Positions 24,541-33,739 of a DNA stretch of 64,000 nt are shown here, piece after piece. The notes below the pieces were generated by a model. It did not search any database. It was not told where the DNA came from and saw only the letters and a program-made list of their open reading frames with translations. The stretch is from NCBI GenBank assembly GCA_035236585.1, contig CP141132.1:21861945-21925944 (forward strand), read 5' to 3'. Made by a program: the position numbers and the translations under genes. The stretch comes from Warburgia ugandensis. Lineage: Eukaryota; Streptophyta; Magnoliopsida; Canellales; Canellaceae. The first letter of the stretch is position 1. Each line of letters opens with the position of its first letter.

Positions 24541-25270
24541 GCCTAACAGAACGCAGCAGCGAGGGACAACCCACCCATACAGCCAGCGGGGAGGATGGCA
24601 CTACTGGCAAAGACCGTCTAGCGAAAACGCCGTAGGCGCGAAGCGTGGTAGGCCTGCGCCGGGGGAGCATAGCATAGGGAGGAAAGGGAGCCCGGACGGT
24701 GGAAGAGCACCTCCGAAAGAAACGGAGGACTTCATTCAGTGACTCCACGATCGCCCTCTGAACGATCAGAATAAGGTAAAGCTTGAAGATAAGTTTTGTA
24801 CTCTATTAATTTCTCTGTCCCTCTAGTCGGGTGGGCACCAGAAATTACTCCATAGGGCTTTTGGCCAGATCCCCCTAAAAACCATACGTGCGGGTCTCCT
24901 CGCATGCGGCTCACGCCATTCGAGGTGGCCCAGCCCAGCATTCGCAAATCCTGTAGTGAAATTGAGACTGCTCGACCTCGGAAGCTAATTCGCGTGTAGG
25001 CAGGGCTGGATTTCTATCTACGGGGCGTACTGTTGACTCTATATATTCATTGATCCATTGGCTCGCTCCCTCTTTTTCCAAGAATTCATGAGCCGCTCAG
25101 AAAAAGCCTTCCATTTCTGTCAAATGACCTGGCCTCCCCTGGCATTTGTAACTCATTCAAGTTAGAAAGCAATCCAGGAAACCAAGACTACAGGTATTAC
25201 TGCAATATATCTAGTTTCGTCATTCTCATTGCAGAGAAAATTTTCGGGCCTTCTGCTCGTACTTTCTTTC
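24541..25270 (-). other. Probable mitochondrial DNA insert (NUMT) with a group II intron hairpin
   Basis: The GC content rises abruptly compared with both flanks. On the minus strand near 24920-24875 there is a stem of the type GAGCCGCATGCGAGGAGACC then GCACGTATGG, followed by a TAGGGGGATC-like run. That matches the hairpin typical of organellar and bacterial group II introns upstream of domain IV or the maturase. The wording further along (CCACCCGACTAGAGGGACAG, reverse of 24820-24840) is, to my memory, that of plant mitochondrial intron or spacer DNA. The two GC-rich frames here (24275-24748 and 24732-24947, minus) are not credible nuclear genes. The ends of the insert are uncertain by about 50-100 bp. 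Chloroplast origin is less likely. Confidence 0.6.
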
Positions 25271-25569
25271 TATTTTTCCTTCAAAAGGGAAATTTAATTT
25301 TAAAATTTTGAAAATTTAACATGGAAGGAGGATGGAAAACTAAAAGAGTGTCAATTTCGCAAAGATCACAAAAAACTTAATGAAAAATTTGTAAAACTGA
25401 AAAAATTTTGAACTCTTTTGCAAAAGTGCCAAAGTGTAGTGGCATTTTTTGCCAAAAATCCATGAAAATAAGTTTATTAGTGAGATTCAATCAGCCTATT
25501 TGACACTTGTCTTTATAGGTTAGTGGATGAGACATCTTGGTGGGAAACCTAAAATTTTTCTTATGATCT
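25271..25569. other. AT-rich interval without features
   Basis: The stretch is A-rich between the mitochondria-like insert and the SINE, with a run of short A/T tracts at 25295-25450. I see nothing coding. Confidence 0.5.
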
Positions 25570-25582
25570 AAGCCTTTCATCA

Positions 25583-25768
25583 AGACGGGGAGCCTTGCCA
25601 CAATGGTTGAGTTGTTGCCGCAAGACTTGGAGGTCACAAGTTTGTGGCTTGGAAATAGCCTCTTGCAAAATATAAGATAAGCTTACTTGCTATAGGCATT
25701 TATAGTTTATCTCTTCCTAGACCTTGCATATGCAATAGCTTTGTGCACAGTGCTGCCCTTTTCTATCA
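25583..25768 (+). mobile_element. Au-type SINE with target-site duplication
   Basis: The 5' part is tRNA-derived. It has an A-box-like CTTGCCACAATGGTTGAG (about 25593-25610) and a B-box-like GGTCACAAGTT (25632-25642). These are followed by Au-family landmarks: TTGGAAATAGCCTCTTGCAA, CTTCCTAGACCTTGCATATG, GCTTTGTGCAC and a terminal CTGCCCTTTT. The length of about 186 bp is normal for Au. It is flanked by an imperfect 13-bp duplication, AAGCCTTTCATCA (25570-25582) and AAGCCATTCATCA (25769-25781). Au SINEs are mobilised by a LINE reverse transcriptase. This copy has lost many CpG positions and looks old. Confidence 0.85.
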
Positions 25769-26269
25769 AAGCCATTCATCATGCTTACCATAATCCCTAA
25801 CCCGCAAAATATCAATGCATTTGGTTGTTCTCATCTGCTATAATTTTGGTCTCTGAGAAAAAAAGAGAGAATAAATCTATAGGTCATAATTTGTTATTAA
25901 TCATTATAGGCCAAATATGAAATTTGATATCTAACCTATCTAATGCCTTCATGAATGGGTTGGATATGAAAAAAATGTTCCACATGCAGAAAAATTGGGA
26001 GGTGAAATTGTGCGTGGAGTCTTAGTAGGACTCAAACTTTTATTGAAGGGGCCTACCTTTTCAATAATGTGGAAAAGCTACTCTTGAGTTCTACCCCATC
26101 AGCAACAATAGCACTTCAGAAAAGGTGCGGGAAGGAATTATTTTTATCAGTGGTAAGATGGTTAAGATGAATGGCCCAGATCAGTGATGAAACTGAGCTC
26201 CTCATGTACTTTTACCATAAAACCCCTGGGGCTTGGGAATATCATGGCATAGATGAATGGCTTCAGATG

Positions 26270-26568
26270 AATGGCCTAGATCATTGATGAATAGCATGGT
26301 GCTAGATGATATCATGGCATATATCATAAATGTAGCTTATTTAACTCCAATATCTGAGGCATATGTTTCTCATGACATATTTCAGATATCATAAAAAATA
26401 TCACCAAAGATATCACTAGAGATATCACAGAAAAATGTCACATATCTTGGATATCATACAAGATATCACAGAATACACATATCATATAAATCACAAAAGA
26501 TATCATAAGAGATATTGTAGGAGATGCGTCAAGAAAATACCAAAGATATGCCATTAAATAAACACCCC
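26270..26568. repeat. Right subterminal GATATC-rich repeats of the Harbinger-like element
   Basis: About ten short copies of (A)GATATCA(C/T)-type motifs lead to the right inverted end. They mirror the ATATCTT/GAGATATC motifs of the left subterminal array and are likely transposase-binding or structural repeats. Confidence 0.6.
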
Positions 26569-26629
26569 TAAAAGTTTTCAATTTTAAAGTCATTTTCTAA
26601 AAAATGACTTTAAAAGTATAACACATCTA

Positions 26630-27310
26630 ATAATTAATTAATCATCTTATTTTTCTTAATACTCTTTCATTAGTATAGTTTTTGTACTTCTTTGGTTATC
26701 ACATATTTTTAGTTCTTTAGGAGTGTTTCTACAATATTTTGTGATATAAGTAAACTTTGGAAGCTTAGTGTCAATCAAATACATATATTCATTTAAAATT
26801 AAGTGTAACCTTGAGCCCTGAACCCCAACCCCAAACCTTGGACCCTAAACCTTAGATCCTAAACCTGAACCCTAATTCCATATTTATATTTTTTAGCTCT
26901 TTTGTCATAAGCTATATGGATTGATAAGTTAGCTAGCTATATTTGCAAACAAAGAATATATGGATGAATCTATATATGTTGACTTTAAAGGTTTAAATTA
27001 TGTGACTTTGGTGTTAAGAAACTTTATTATAAGAACCAAACTCTCTCACACGCACACACATGCACAGCTCATGAAATGGATAGGTATATTTTAGCTAACA
27101 CATCCACATTCCTACCTAATAAGTAATTTATCATCTTATTTTGCTTAATGTTCTTTTATTAGTACAGTTTTTGTACTTCTTTGGTTATCACATATTTTTA
27201 GTTCTTTAGGAGTGTTTCTACAATAATATTTTGCGGCGCAAGTAAACTTTGGAATCTTAGTGTTAATCAAATATATATATTCATTTAAAATTAATTAAGT
27301 GTAGGCCAAC
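26630..27310 (+). repeat. Direct duplication of a spacer block inside the CACTA, offset about 490 bp
   Basis: The block at about 26640-26812 (containing TTTTTGTACTTCTTTGGTTA, TCTTTAGGAGTGTTTCTACA and GTAAACTTTGGAA) is repeated at about 27129-27305. Both copies run directly into C-rich telomere-like sequence. This is a tandem segmental duplication within the intergenic spacer. Confidence 0.8.
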
Positions 27311-27705
27311 CATGAGCCCTAACCTTAACCCTGACCTTAAAACCCTAACCATGCATGAACCTTAACCCTGAGCCCTTAACCTAAGCACAAACATTGTTCC
27401 CTGAACAATTGAATCCCGAACACTTGAACCTTGAACCCTGAAAACTTACACATATGTGCCCCTAACCCTAAGCCCATTACCATGAACCCTAACCCTAAAC
27501 CTTAACCCTGAGCTGCTAACTCTAACCTCAAATCCTATTCCTTGAAAACTTGAACCCCACACACTTACTTAAGTTCCCTGAATCCTTACCATGAACCTTA
27601 ACTTTAAGCCCTTAACCGAACCCCATGCACCTTGTTCCATGAACACTTGAACCTTGAACCCTAAACCTTAACACTTGTGTCAATACCCTAAACCTTGGAG
27701 GTTGA
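26811..27705 (+). repeat. Degenerate telomere-like CCCTAA repeats (26811-26880 and 27300-27705)
   Basis: Irregular runs of CCCTAAACCT, GAACCCTAAC and CTTAACCCTGA relate to the plant telomere unit CCCTAAA but are heavily degenerate. They are interleaved with TGAACACTTGAACC variants. They lie inside the CACTA spacer, so they are minisatellite or interstitial repeats and not a chromosome end. Confidence 0.7.
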
Positions 27706-27933
27706 ACCCATGAATCAATGTTGACTATCACAAAAAATCCATGTCAATGTGTATTACTTGTTAGATATTAAAAAACTAACATAAAAGGTGTATATATTTT
27801 GAATAAAAAATTATATTATAAAAATTATATACTTTTGAAGTCATGTATAGAAAAATGACTTTAAAAGTATACAATTTTAAAGTCATTTTACATATAAACA
27901 ATTCTTTATGTACCCCCACTTTAACCACAAAAC

Positions 27934-28690
27934 AGGGGGGGTAGGGGAGTTGGGTTTAGTGAGATGTTGTGGACAGGGGAGGAAAGGAGTTGGGTTTTTA
28001 CGTGGGGAGTTGGGGGGGAGCTGGGTTTGGGTGGGTGTGGGAGGAGGAGGGGAGCTGGGTTTAGATAGGCTGGGGAGAGGAGGGGAGTTGAGTTCGGACA
28101 ACGGGGGTGGGGCGGGGAGGAGGGAAGTTGAGTTTGGATAATGTGGGGGAGGTGGTGGGGATGTGTTCTAACAAGGATGGGGGAGGAGGGGAGCTATTTA
28201 GGTGGGCAGGGGAGGAGGGAAGCTAGGTTTGGTTGGGGGAGAGGAGGGGAGGAAGGGAGTGTGTTTAGGTAGGGGTAGGTTGGGGAGCTGAGTCGGCGAG
28301 GAGGGGTGGGTGGGGGAGGAGGGGAGTTGGGTTTTGGTGGGGGAGGCATGCTGGATTCGGGCAGGTGAGGGAGAGAAGGGGAGTTGGGTACGGACAATGA
28401 GGGGGTGGGGATGTGCTCGATGAGGTTGGGGGAGTTATTTGGGTAGGGGGAGGAGGGGAGATGGGTTTGGGCGGGCCGTGGGGTAGTGTGGATGGTTTCT
28501 CGACGGGGAGGGGAGTGTGTTTTGATGGGGTTGGGGAGGAGAAGAGTTGTTCAGGTTGGGGGGGAATGGGGATGGGTTCCGATGGGGGAGGGTAGCTAAG
28601 TTCGGGCTGGGGTGGGGTGTGGGGAGCTGGGTTTCAGCGTGGTGGTGGGTAGAGGGGTGGGGAATTGGGTTTTGGGGGAGGGGGGTTGAG
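27934..28690 (+). repeat. G-rich minisatellite
   Basis: About 750 bp are built from irregular units of 25-40 bp of the form GGGGAGGAGGGGAGTTGGGTTT. The strand bias for G is extreme, and many runs of three to five G residues are closely spaced, which fits potential G-quadruplex structure. Frames across it (Gly/Val/Trp-rich on one strand, Pro/Ser-rich on the other) are artefacts. It lies between the two CACTA genes. Confidence 0.9.
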
Positions 28691-29639
28691 AATTTATTGA
28701 TTGATTTTCATGACCAATTTTCATTGTTTTCCGCAGAATTAGGTAATTTGTATGCAAATCCTAGCGTTGGAGGTATTCATTCAAAGGAAACAAAGCTGAC
28801 AAGCATGATCTTATAGGTGCTTGATTACTTCCTCTTTTCTTTTGTTTCTTAACATTTTTGGTAATATATGTTTACAATTTTGTGGGTAGAGATGGTCCTT
28901 CTTTTTACTACTGATATATTATGTTGTTTCCATCTCTAAATTCTTGTTGTTTGTGGATTTGGTTCTTGAATTTTGGTTTCTATTTAGTTGGATGCTTCTA
29001 TGGTTTTTGTTATGGATGACTATTAGTTGATGTATCATTATCCTGGTTGGTATTTGCTTTTACTATTGTATTTTCTTTAATCTTCAATAACCATGACCAA
29101 TGATTAAAAGCCTTTCGTATTCTTCACATAAGAAATAGATACCACCATTTAAAAAATGAATTAACATTGACTAAGATACTTTAATGGTGGCTTTCAAGAG
29201 AGGATTCCCATGCCATATATTAATACATCATGCTACGATCATTTCCCCTTAGAATTTTGCTTTTAGCATATACTTTCTTTGAGAAAAAACTTATGGGAAG
29301 AAGTTCATGTTTTATAAAGATGCACACTCCTAGAAAATTTTAAAACAAGTAAAAGAAAAGGTTTATGGGCTGTCCTAAAAAGTCTATTATTAAAAAATTG
29401 TAGTCTTCATTCTATGATAACAAACCTAATAAATCAAACCACCAAGGGGATTCTAGGAGACTGTCTTCTCCGAAAAATAGTAGGAATCTCATGCTTGGAA
29501 CCTTGTTTCCTTTTCTTCCAAATGATAGAATCTACAAAAGCATAGCATGAACATGAACATCTCATTGACTTGAATGCTTGACATCCCCTAGCATCTCCTT
29601 CCATGTAGACAATAGACACCTTCATCAGAGCTAAAATGA
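28691..29639. other. CACTA interior without a recognised gene
   Basis: This is AT-rich sequence. A splice-acceptor-like TTTTCCGCAG near 28728 is followed by a short open stretch to about 28816, which could be a leader exon of the downstream CACTA gene. That is a guess. The minus-strand frame at 29434-29625 matches nothing I know. Confidence 0.35.
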
Positions 29640-30065
29640 ATGATTCTTGGAAGCTTTAATTAAGGAAACTTGCTACAAATGAAGCTTTCCTAAATTAACA
29701 CTTTCCTAATCCTAAAACTTTCTAAAAATAAAACATTCTAAAAATAAACAAAGAAACCTTCTAAAATTAAACTATGATGCAAATAACTAAACAAGTAATG
29801 TTAAACTATCATGAAACAAGGGAACAATAAACCACTTAAAGACAAATCACCCAATCACCATGTGCATGACCCATGGAGTTGTGTGCATGGTTCATGAGTA
29901 AGAAAATGGCTGAAATGTGTGGAATAAAAGTTTTCTAACATTGGATCTAACCAAAATAGTAACTAAACTATCTAAAAAGCTAAAGTGGTTCTTAAGAAAT
30001 CTAGTAAATATAATGTATGGACTACTTGAAATATAGTTTACATGAATCATTAACTTTATTGGATG
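29640..30065 (-). repeat. Fragment of an Athila/Tat-like LTR inside the CACTA
   Basis: The A-rich block with repeated CTTTCCTAAA and TTTCTAAAAATAAAA, followed by ATCACCATGTGCATGACCCATGGAGTTGTGTGCATGG-type wording (in pieces at 29857-29897), is shared with 13090-13140, 35740-35800 and 43930-43980. It is part of an antisense LTR that was inserted in, or rearranged into, the CACTA spacer. Confidence 0.7.
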
Positions 30066-30399
30066 GAATTTGGTTCATGAATTGTGCACGTGTACATAGA
30101 TGAACATCTAGCATATGTTAAGCTTATCAATACTTGTGAATACCTACATCCACTAAGAGATGTGAACTTGAAGCAGTGGCTAGTGAAAGGTCTATGGGAT
30201 CTATAGCTCCTTTACAAATATCTATACTAAGCAGGAAAATACTTTTTAGATTTTGTATGGTTATGTGAATGGAAGGATATGGAGTCTCCTTTAATTATTT
30301 TTTTACTTAAAATATGTTTATCAAGGACATCAATTTGGTTTCTTTAAATGAATTACATAGCCTTTTTTTATGCCATTGTTCTAATATCATTGAGTGTTT

Positions 30400-31740
30400 C
30401 TTTGTAGTAACAAGGGAATGAGAAGAACATCAAACTAAATATTGAGGCCACATTAAAGAGCATGAACAAGAGGCCAACACGAGCACTACTCCAAAAAGAA
30501 AGGACTGAGGGTGAACAACAATGGAAAAGGTTATTAAGAGAATGTCAAAAGGAATTAAAGAAACTATCCAATACAATAGTAGAGGGCAAGAGATTGGTGA
30601 AAGTGTGCTTGCTTATAGTAGTTTCCTATGCTTTATAGTAAGAACCATGGTTCCTATCACAGTTGAGGATTAGAGACATGTGTCATCCTCCACAAAAAGA
30701 TTCAATATGAGAAATGGTGAAGGTATGTAAACATTAAGTACATGTATTATTTACATGATAACTTTCCTTAATTTTCAAATATAGTAATTTGATGTTTTTG
30801 ATTTGTAGTTTGCCATTAATGTGCTAGATGACAAGAAGATGTAGGCTTTGCAAGGGGTTGGTGAGCAATGGATAAAATGGAAGAACTACCTTGTTCACAA
30901 GTACATAGCTCCAAATGTCAACGATCCGTCAAAGCTGTACACGGTGGCTTCCATTATTTTGATGTCATTGACTAGGAGTCTTGGAATGCATTTGTACAGA
31001 ACCACACCTCTGTCGAGTTTGAGATATGTACAGAAATGATGCTTCATTATTTTAATTACATGTAATGTTCAATTATTGTACTTGATCACGCATGTAAAAA
31101 TGTGCAGGTGAAGAGTCAAGGGGAATAAAAATGCATGAAGCAAATAGGCGGTACCACCTATCTAGGATGGGCTATGCTCGTTTAGAAGACCGCAAATTAA
31201 GCATTTGTGACAATTTATCCTATTTAATTTAATGCTACTATAGTTATATACATGTTCTCTAACTATACTACCTTTGCTTGATAGCAAAAAAAGAGCTAGG
31301 ACTACAGAACCCATTGATAGCTCCATCCTTTGGAAAATGGTGCATTTGGTGGGCTGTACTGGCAACAAGTTTGTAGATGAAACTACTCCATAAATTGTTT
31401 AGTGCATAGTAAGTGGTTCCACTTATCTAAATTTTTTTTTACAATTAATTAGATCAAATGGTCATGTCTTTTTAATTAAATTTTGTAAGATATTCTTACC
31501 CAAGAAAGTGCTACTACAGGAACTTTAACTAGCACTACTACTAAGGACAACATCCTGTATAGGGCTATGGGTAATAAGAAGGACCAACCTAGTTGAGTTA
31601 GAGGCATGAGTCGCGGTAGTGTTCCTTTTAAATTCTTTAGTAGAGGACATAGACCTAAAGTTCAAGATGATGAGGAGGCCTACAATGAGCTCGTTGAGAA
31701 AATAAAGTCTGATATATTTAGTGAGATGCGTTAAGGAGGT
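30400..31740 (+). pseudogene. Transposase_24 (Ptta/En/Spm)-like part of the second CACTA gene
   Basis: This plant-specific family accompanies tnpD in many CACTA elements, where it probably binds DNA. Landmarks in order are WIKWKNYLVHKYIAPNVND (30876-30931), ESWNAFVQNHTSVEFEICTE (about 30972-31031), HEANRRYHLSRMGYARLE (about 31135-31188), SILWKMVHLVG (about 31324-31356) and DILTQESATTGTL (about 31491-31529). Introns separate the blocks. The coding frame is interrupted by stops and shifts, for example between the first and second landmarks, so it is decayed. The upstream limit is uncertain. A Lys/Glu-rich, coiled-coil-like stretch starts near 30415. Confidence 0.75.
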
Positions 31741-31974
31741 TAGATGATTGTTACTCCACCTCCTGATCATAATACTTGCAGCCCCACTATACCTCCATCA
31801 CCTGCGAGCTGCAATTCCCAAACTGAAGAAGATAATGAAGGACATCCGCCTCCCCTCAAAAAGAAATTCCTACCGAGGAAGTATATACATTGACAAAACT
31901 ATAAATTTTCATAATCCTTTTGTCATAATTCTATATCTCAATCGCTTTATTACATATTTGATTTGTAGGCGGAT

Positions 31975-32225
31975 CAATGCTTGTTGGCCTCAGATTCCTA
32001 TGAAAATATCATGGCAGTTGCTTCATGCTATGAGCATGAATCAAATGTTTTGTATGGCATTAGTGTGCCACCACATACTAAGCGGGTGTCTATTACCATG
32101 GCTTTGAATGCTAATGCCTTCCTACCATTCTCATTAGAAATGAAAAATATTATAACCGTTGGGCAGGTAGTTGCATATCACGTCACTTGGCCAGAGGCAC
32201 TAGTCATGCCCATACAGTCCACGGT
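31975..32225 (+). pseudogene. DUF8039-like domain of the second CACTA gene
   Basis: The run LASDSYENIMAVASCYEHES, then YGISVPPHTKRVSITMALNA, and then the terminal VGQVVAYHVTWPEALVMP follow the plan of the plant DUF8039 domain. That domain lies between the Transposase_24-like and Ulp1-like parts in CACTA-derived proteins. This exon is open across its length and is the best preserved part of the gene. Function is unknown. Confidence 0.7.
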
Positions 32226-32799
32226 ATATATCTTATCATACTACCTTCATCATTAATATTTTGTAGTTAAAGACCTCACTTAATTATTTAATAACTATAT
32301 ATGATTAATCAGCAACAAAATGCGACACCGACAGCGGCAGCCATTCTAGTGTCACCTTTGGCTGTTGCACCAATGGAATAGGTACTTGTATATATCTTTG
32401 GTTTTTCTCTCATCATAAATCAGGCCCTCTTCATAAATTAATATCATTTAGCTAATTTTTTTTTACATCTTTTATAGTAGCTGACCCAGGAGCGTGTGCA
32501 AGTCCCACCTAACACGCCTCAATCCCTAAGGTTAATCTATGGTCTCATCAACGACAATATGGAAATCAATCCTATATAAATCAAGTGGGGAGTGCTTGCC
32601 GAGGACGTTGTTGAAGTGCCACTTATGGAAGAGGACCTATTACAAGTTTGCCAATGGGATCAGCTTAAGTAGCCTTACATTGTCTCCTACATGGGTTATA
32701 TGCACATACTTGCTTATAAATCATTTGGTATTTAATTACATGTTATATTTTAATGGTATATGTAATAATTATTCCTTTTATGTATCTTCTTGAATGATG

Positions 32800-33703
32800 A
32801 TACTAGCCTTTTAGAGGGTGAGGGTACACTTTACCAATTTGTTGACCTTGGCATCATTTTTGGATCGACGGAGCAATGATCAATCGAGAGGCATATTTAG
32901 TATATTTTACTAGGCTTCTTTCACTGCTCTCAGGGACAAGGCTTAATGATTCCCTACAATAGTAGGTAATTTTTAATTTTCTTGTTTTCTTGCCAAGTTA
33001 TTATTTGCTTAGGTATTGTAAACTTCCATTACAATCCATATGACTATCTATGTAGGTCTCATTGGATGTTGCTCGTTTTGGATGTCCACGGTGGTCATGC
33101 TTTGTTTTTTAATTCTTGTGGAGAACACATCTGTCCCACCCTTACAGATAGTATAAATAAGTAAGCATTTATTTTTTTTCATGTGTTATGAGTAGATAAG
33201 TAATTTGTAATTCATCTATAATGCATTTGAAATTTAAATTTGCTGGCTTTGATTTGAATAAGCTACTATAACCAAGACTATACAACCACCAAAACTAACT
33301 TGGAAGAATGTCAAGGTATATAAAATAGTTAATTGCTCTAAGTTATCATTAATTAAACCTACATTGTTAAAAATGATATTTATGAGTTCTTTTTTGTTGT
33401 CCTTGTTGCATAGTGCCTTAAACAACAATCTAATTGGGAGTGTGGGTATTATGTCCTGAGGTACCCTCGTATTCGATAGCACTCTTGTCTCCCATTTAAA
33501 AAAGGTAGAACACTTTTTATTTTGTATAATCTTATATTTTTCTATAGTTTTTATGGATCTAGCTAAAAAGTTTTAACTTAATTAAATATGTTGCATTTTA
33601 GGCTGCTATGCTTTTTGAGTGGGCAAACAAGAAGAGTTACTCCAAATTAAATCTCAATGACATACGAACTGAATGGGCTGAGTATATAATGAGTTTCAAT
33701 TAA
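32800..33703 (+). pseudogene. Ulp1 (C48) cysteine-protease-like domain of the second CACTA gene
   Basis: Ulp1 proteases remove SUMO, and plant CACTA and MULE elements often carry relatives. The catalytic-His block SHWMLLVLDV is at 33057-33086, with His at 33060-33062. The block FFNSCGE follows and has Asn (33111-33113) where the family normally has the catalytic Asp. The catalytic-Cys block SNWECGYYVLRYPR has Cys at 33441-33443. The C-terminal DIRTEWAEYIMSFN ends in TAA at 33701-33703. Introns separate these blocks, and stops interrupt the frame elsewhere. The Asp-to-Asn change would by itself be expected to impair catalysis. Confidence 0.75.
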
Positions 33704-33739
33704 ATTACTTGGAGTAACTACATGAACTTGAAATACATA

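Larger units (their letters stand above)
19929..26568. mobile_element. Non-autonomous PIF/Harbinger-like transposon carrying host-gene and organelle DNA, 6.6 kb
   Basis: The left end reads GGGGGGTTTAGTTAATGGCA. The right end, reverse-complemented, reads GGGGTGTTTATTTAATGGCA. They are nearly identical over about 24 bases and are flanked by TAA. G-rich termini with a 3-bp TAA/TTA target fit PIF/Harbinger and Tourist-like elements. I recognise no DDE transposase inside, so it would depend on a helper. Just inside both ends are repeats rich in GATATC. The cargo comprises CPN60 exons (22796-23896), possible further exons (21060-22010), a CT microsatellite, mitochondria-like DNA (24541-25270) and an Au SINE (25583-25768). 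An alternative is a Mutator-like element, but the 3-bp duplication argues against that. Confidence 0.65.

Noticed and set aside
24201-24947. Open frames of 71-157 residues across the CT tract and GC-rich block
   Set aside because: They run through a microsatellite and probable mitochondrial DNA. The Arg/Glu repeats are translated GA repeats, and the rest matches no nuclear protein I know.
25583-25768. A tRNA gene suggested by A- and B-box-like motifs
   Set aside because: The cloverleaf is not maintained, and the downstream Au-specific body, T-rich end and target duplication identify a SINE.
26811-27705. A true chromosome end or intact interstitial telomere
   Set aside because: The units are highly irregular, the tract is short and it is flanked on both sides by CACTA sequence. 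Called telomere-like repeat only.
27883-28816. Gly/Val/Trp-rich and Pro/Ser-rich open frames
   Set aside because: They are read-outs of a G-rich minisatellite on both strands. Low complexity and lack of a start context argue against a gene.
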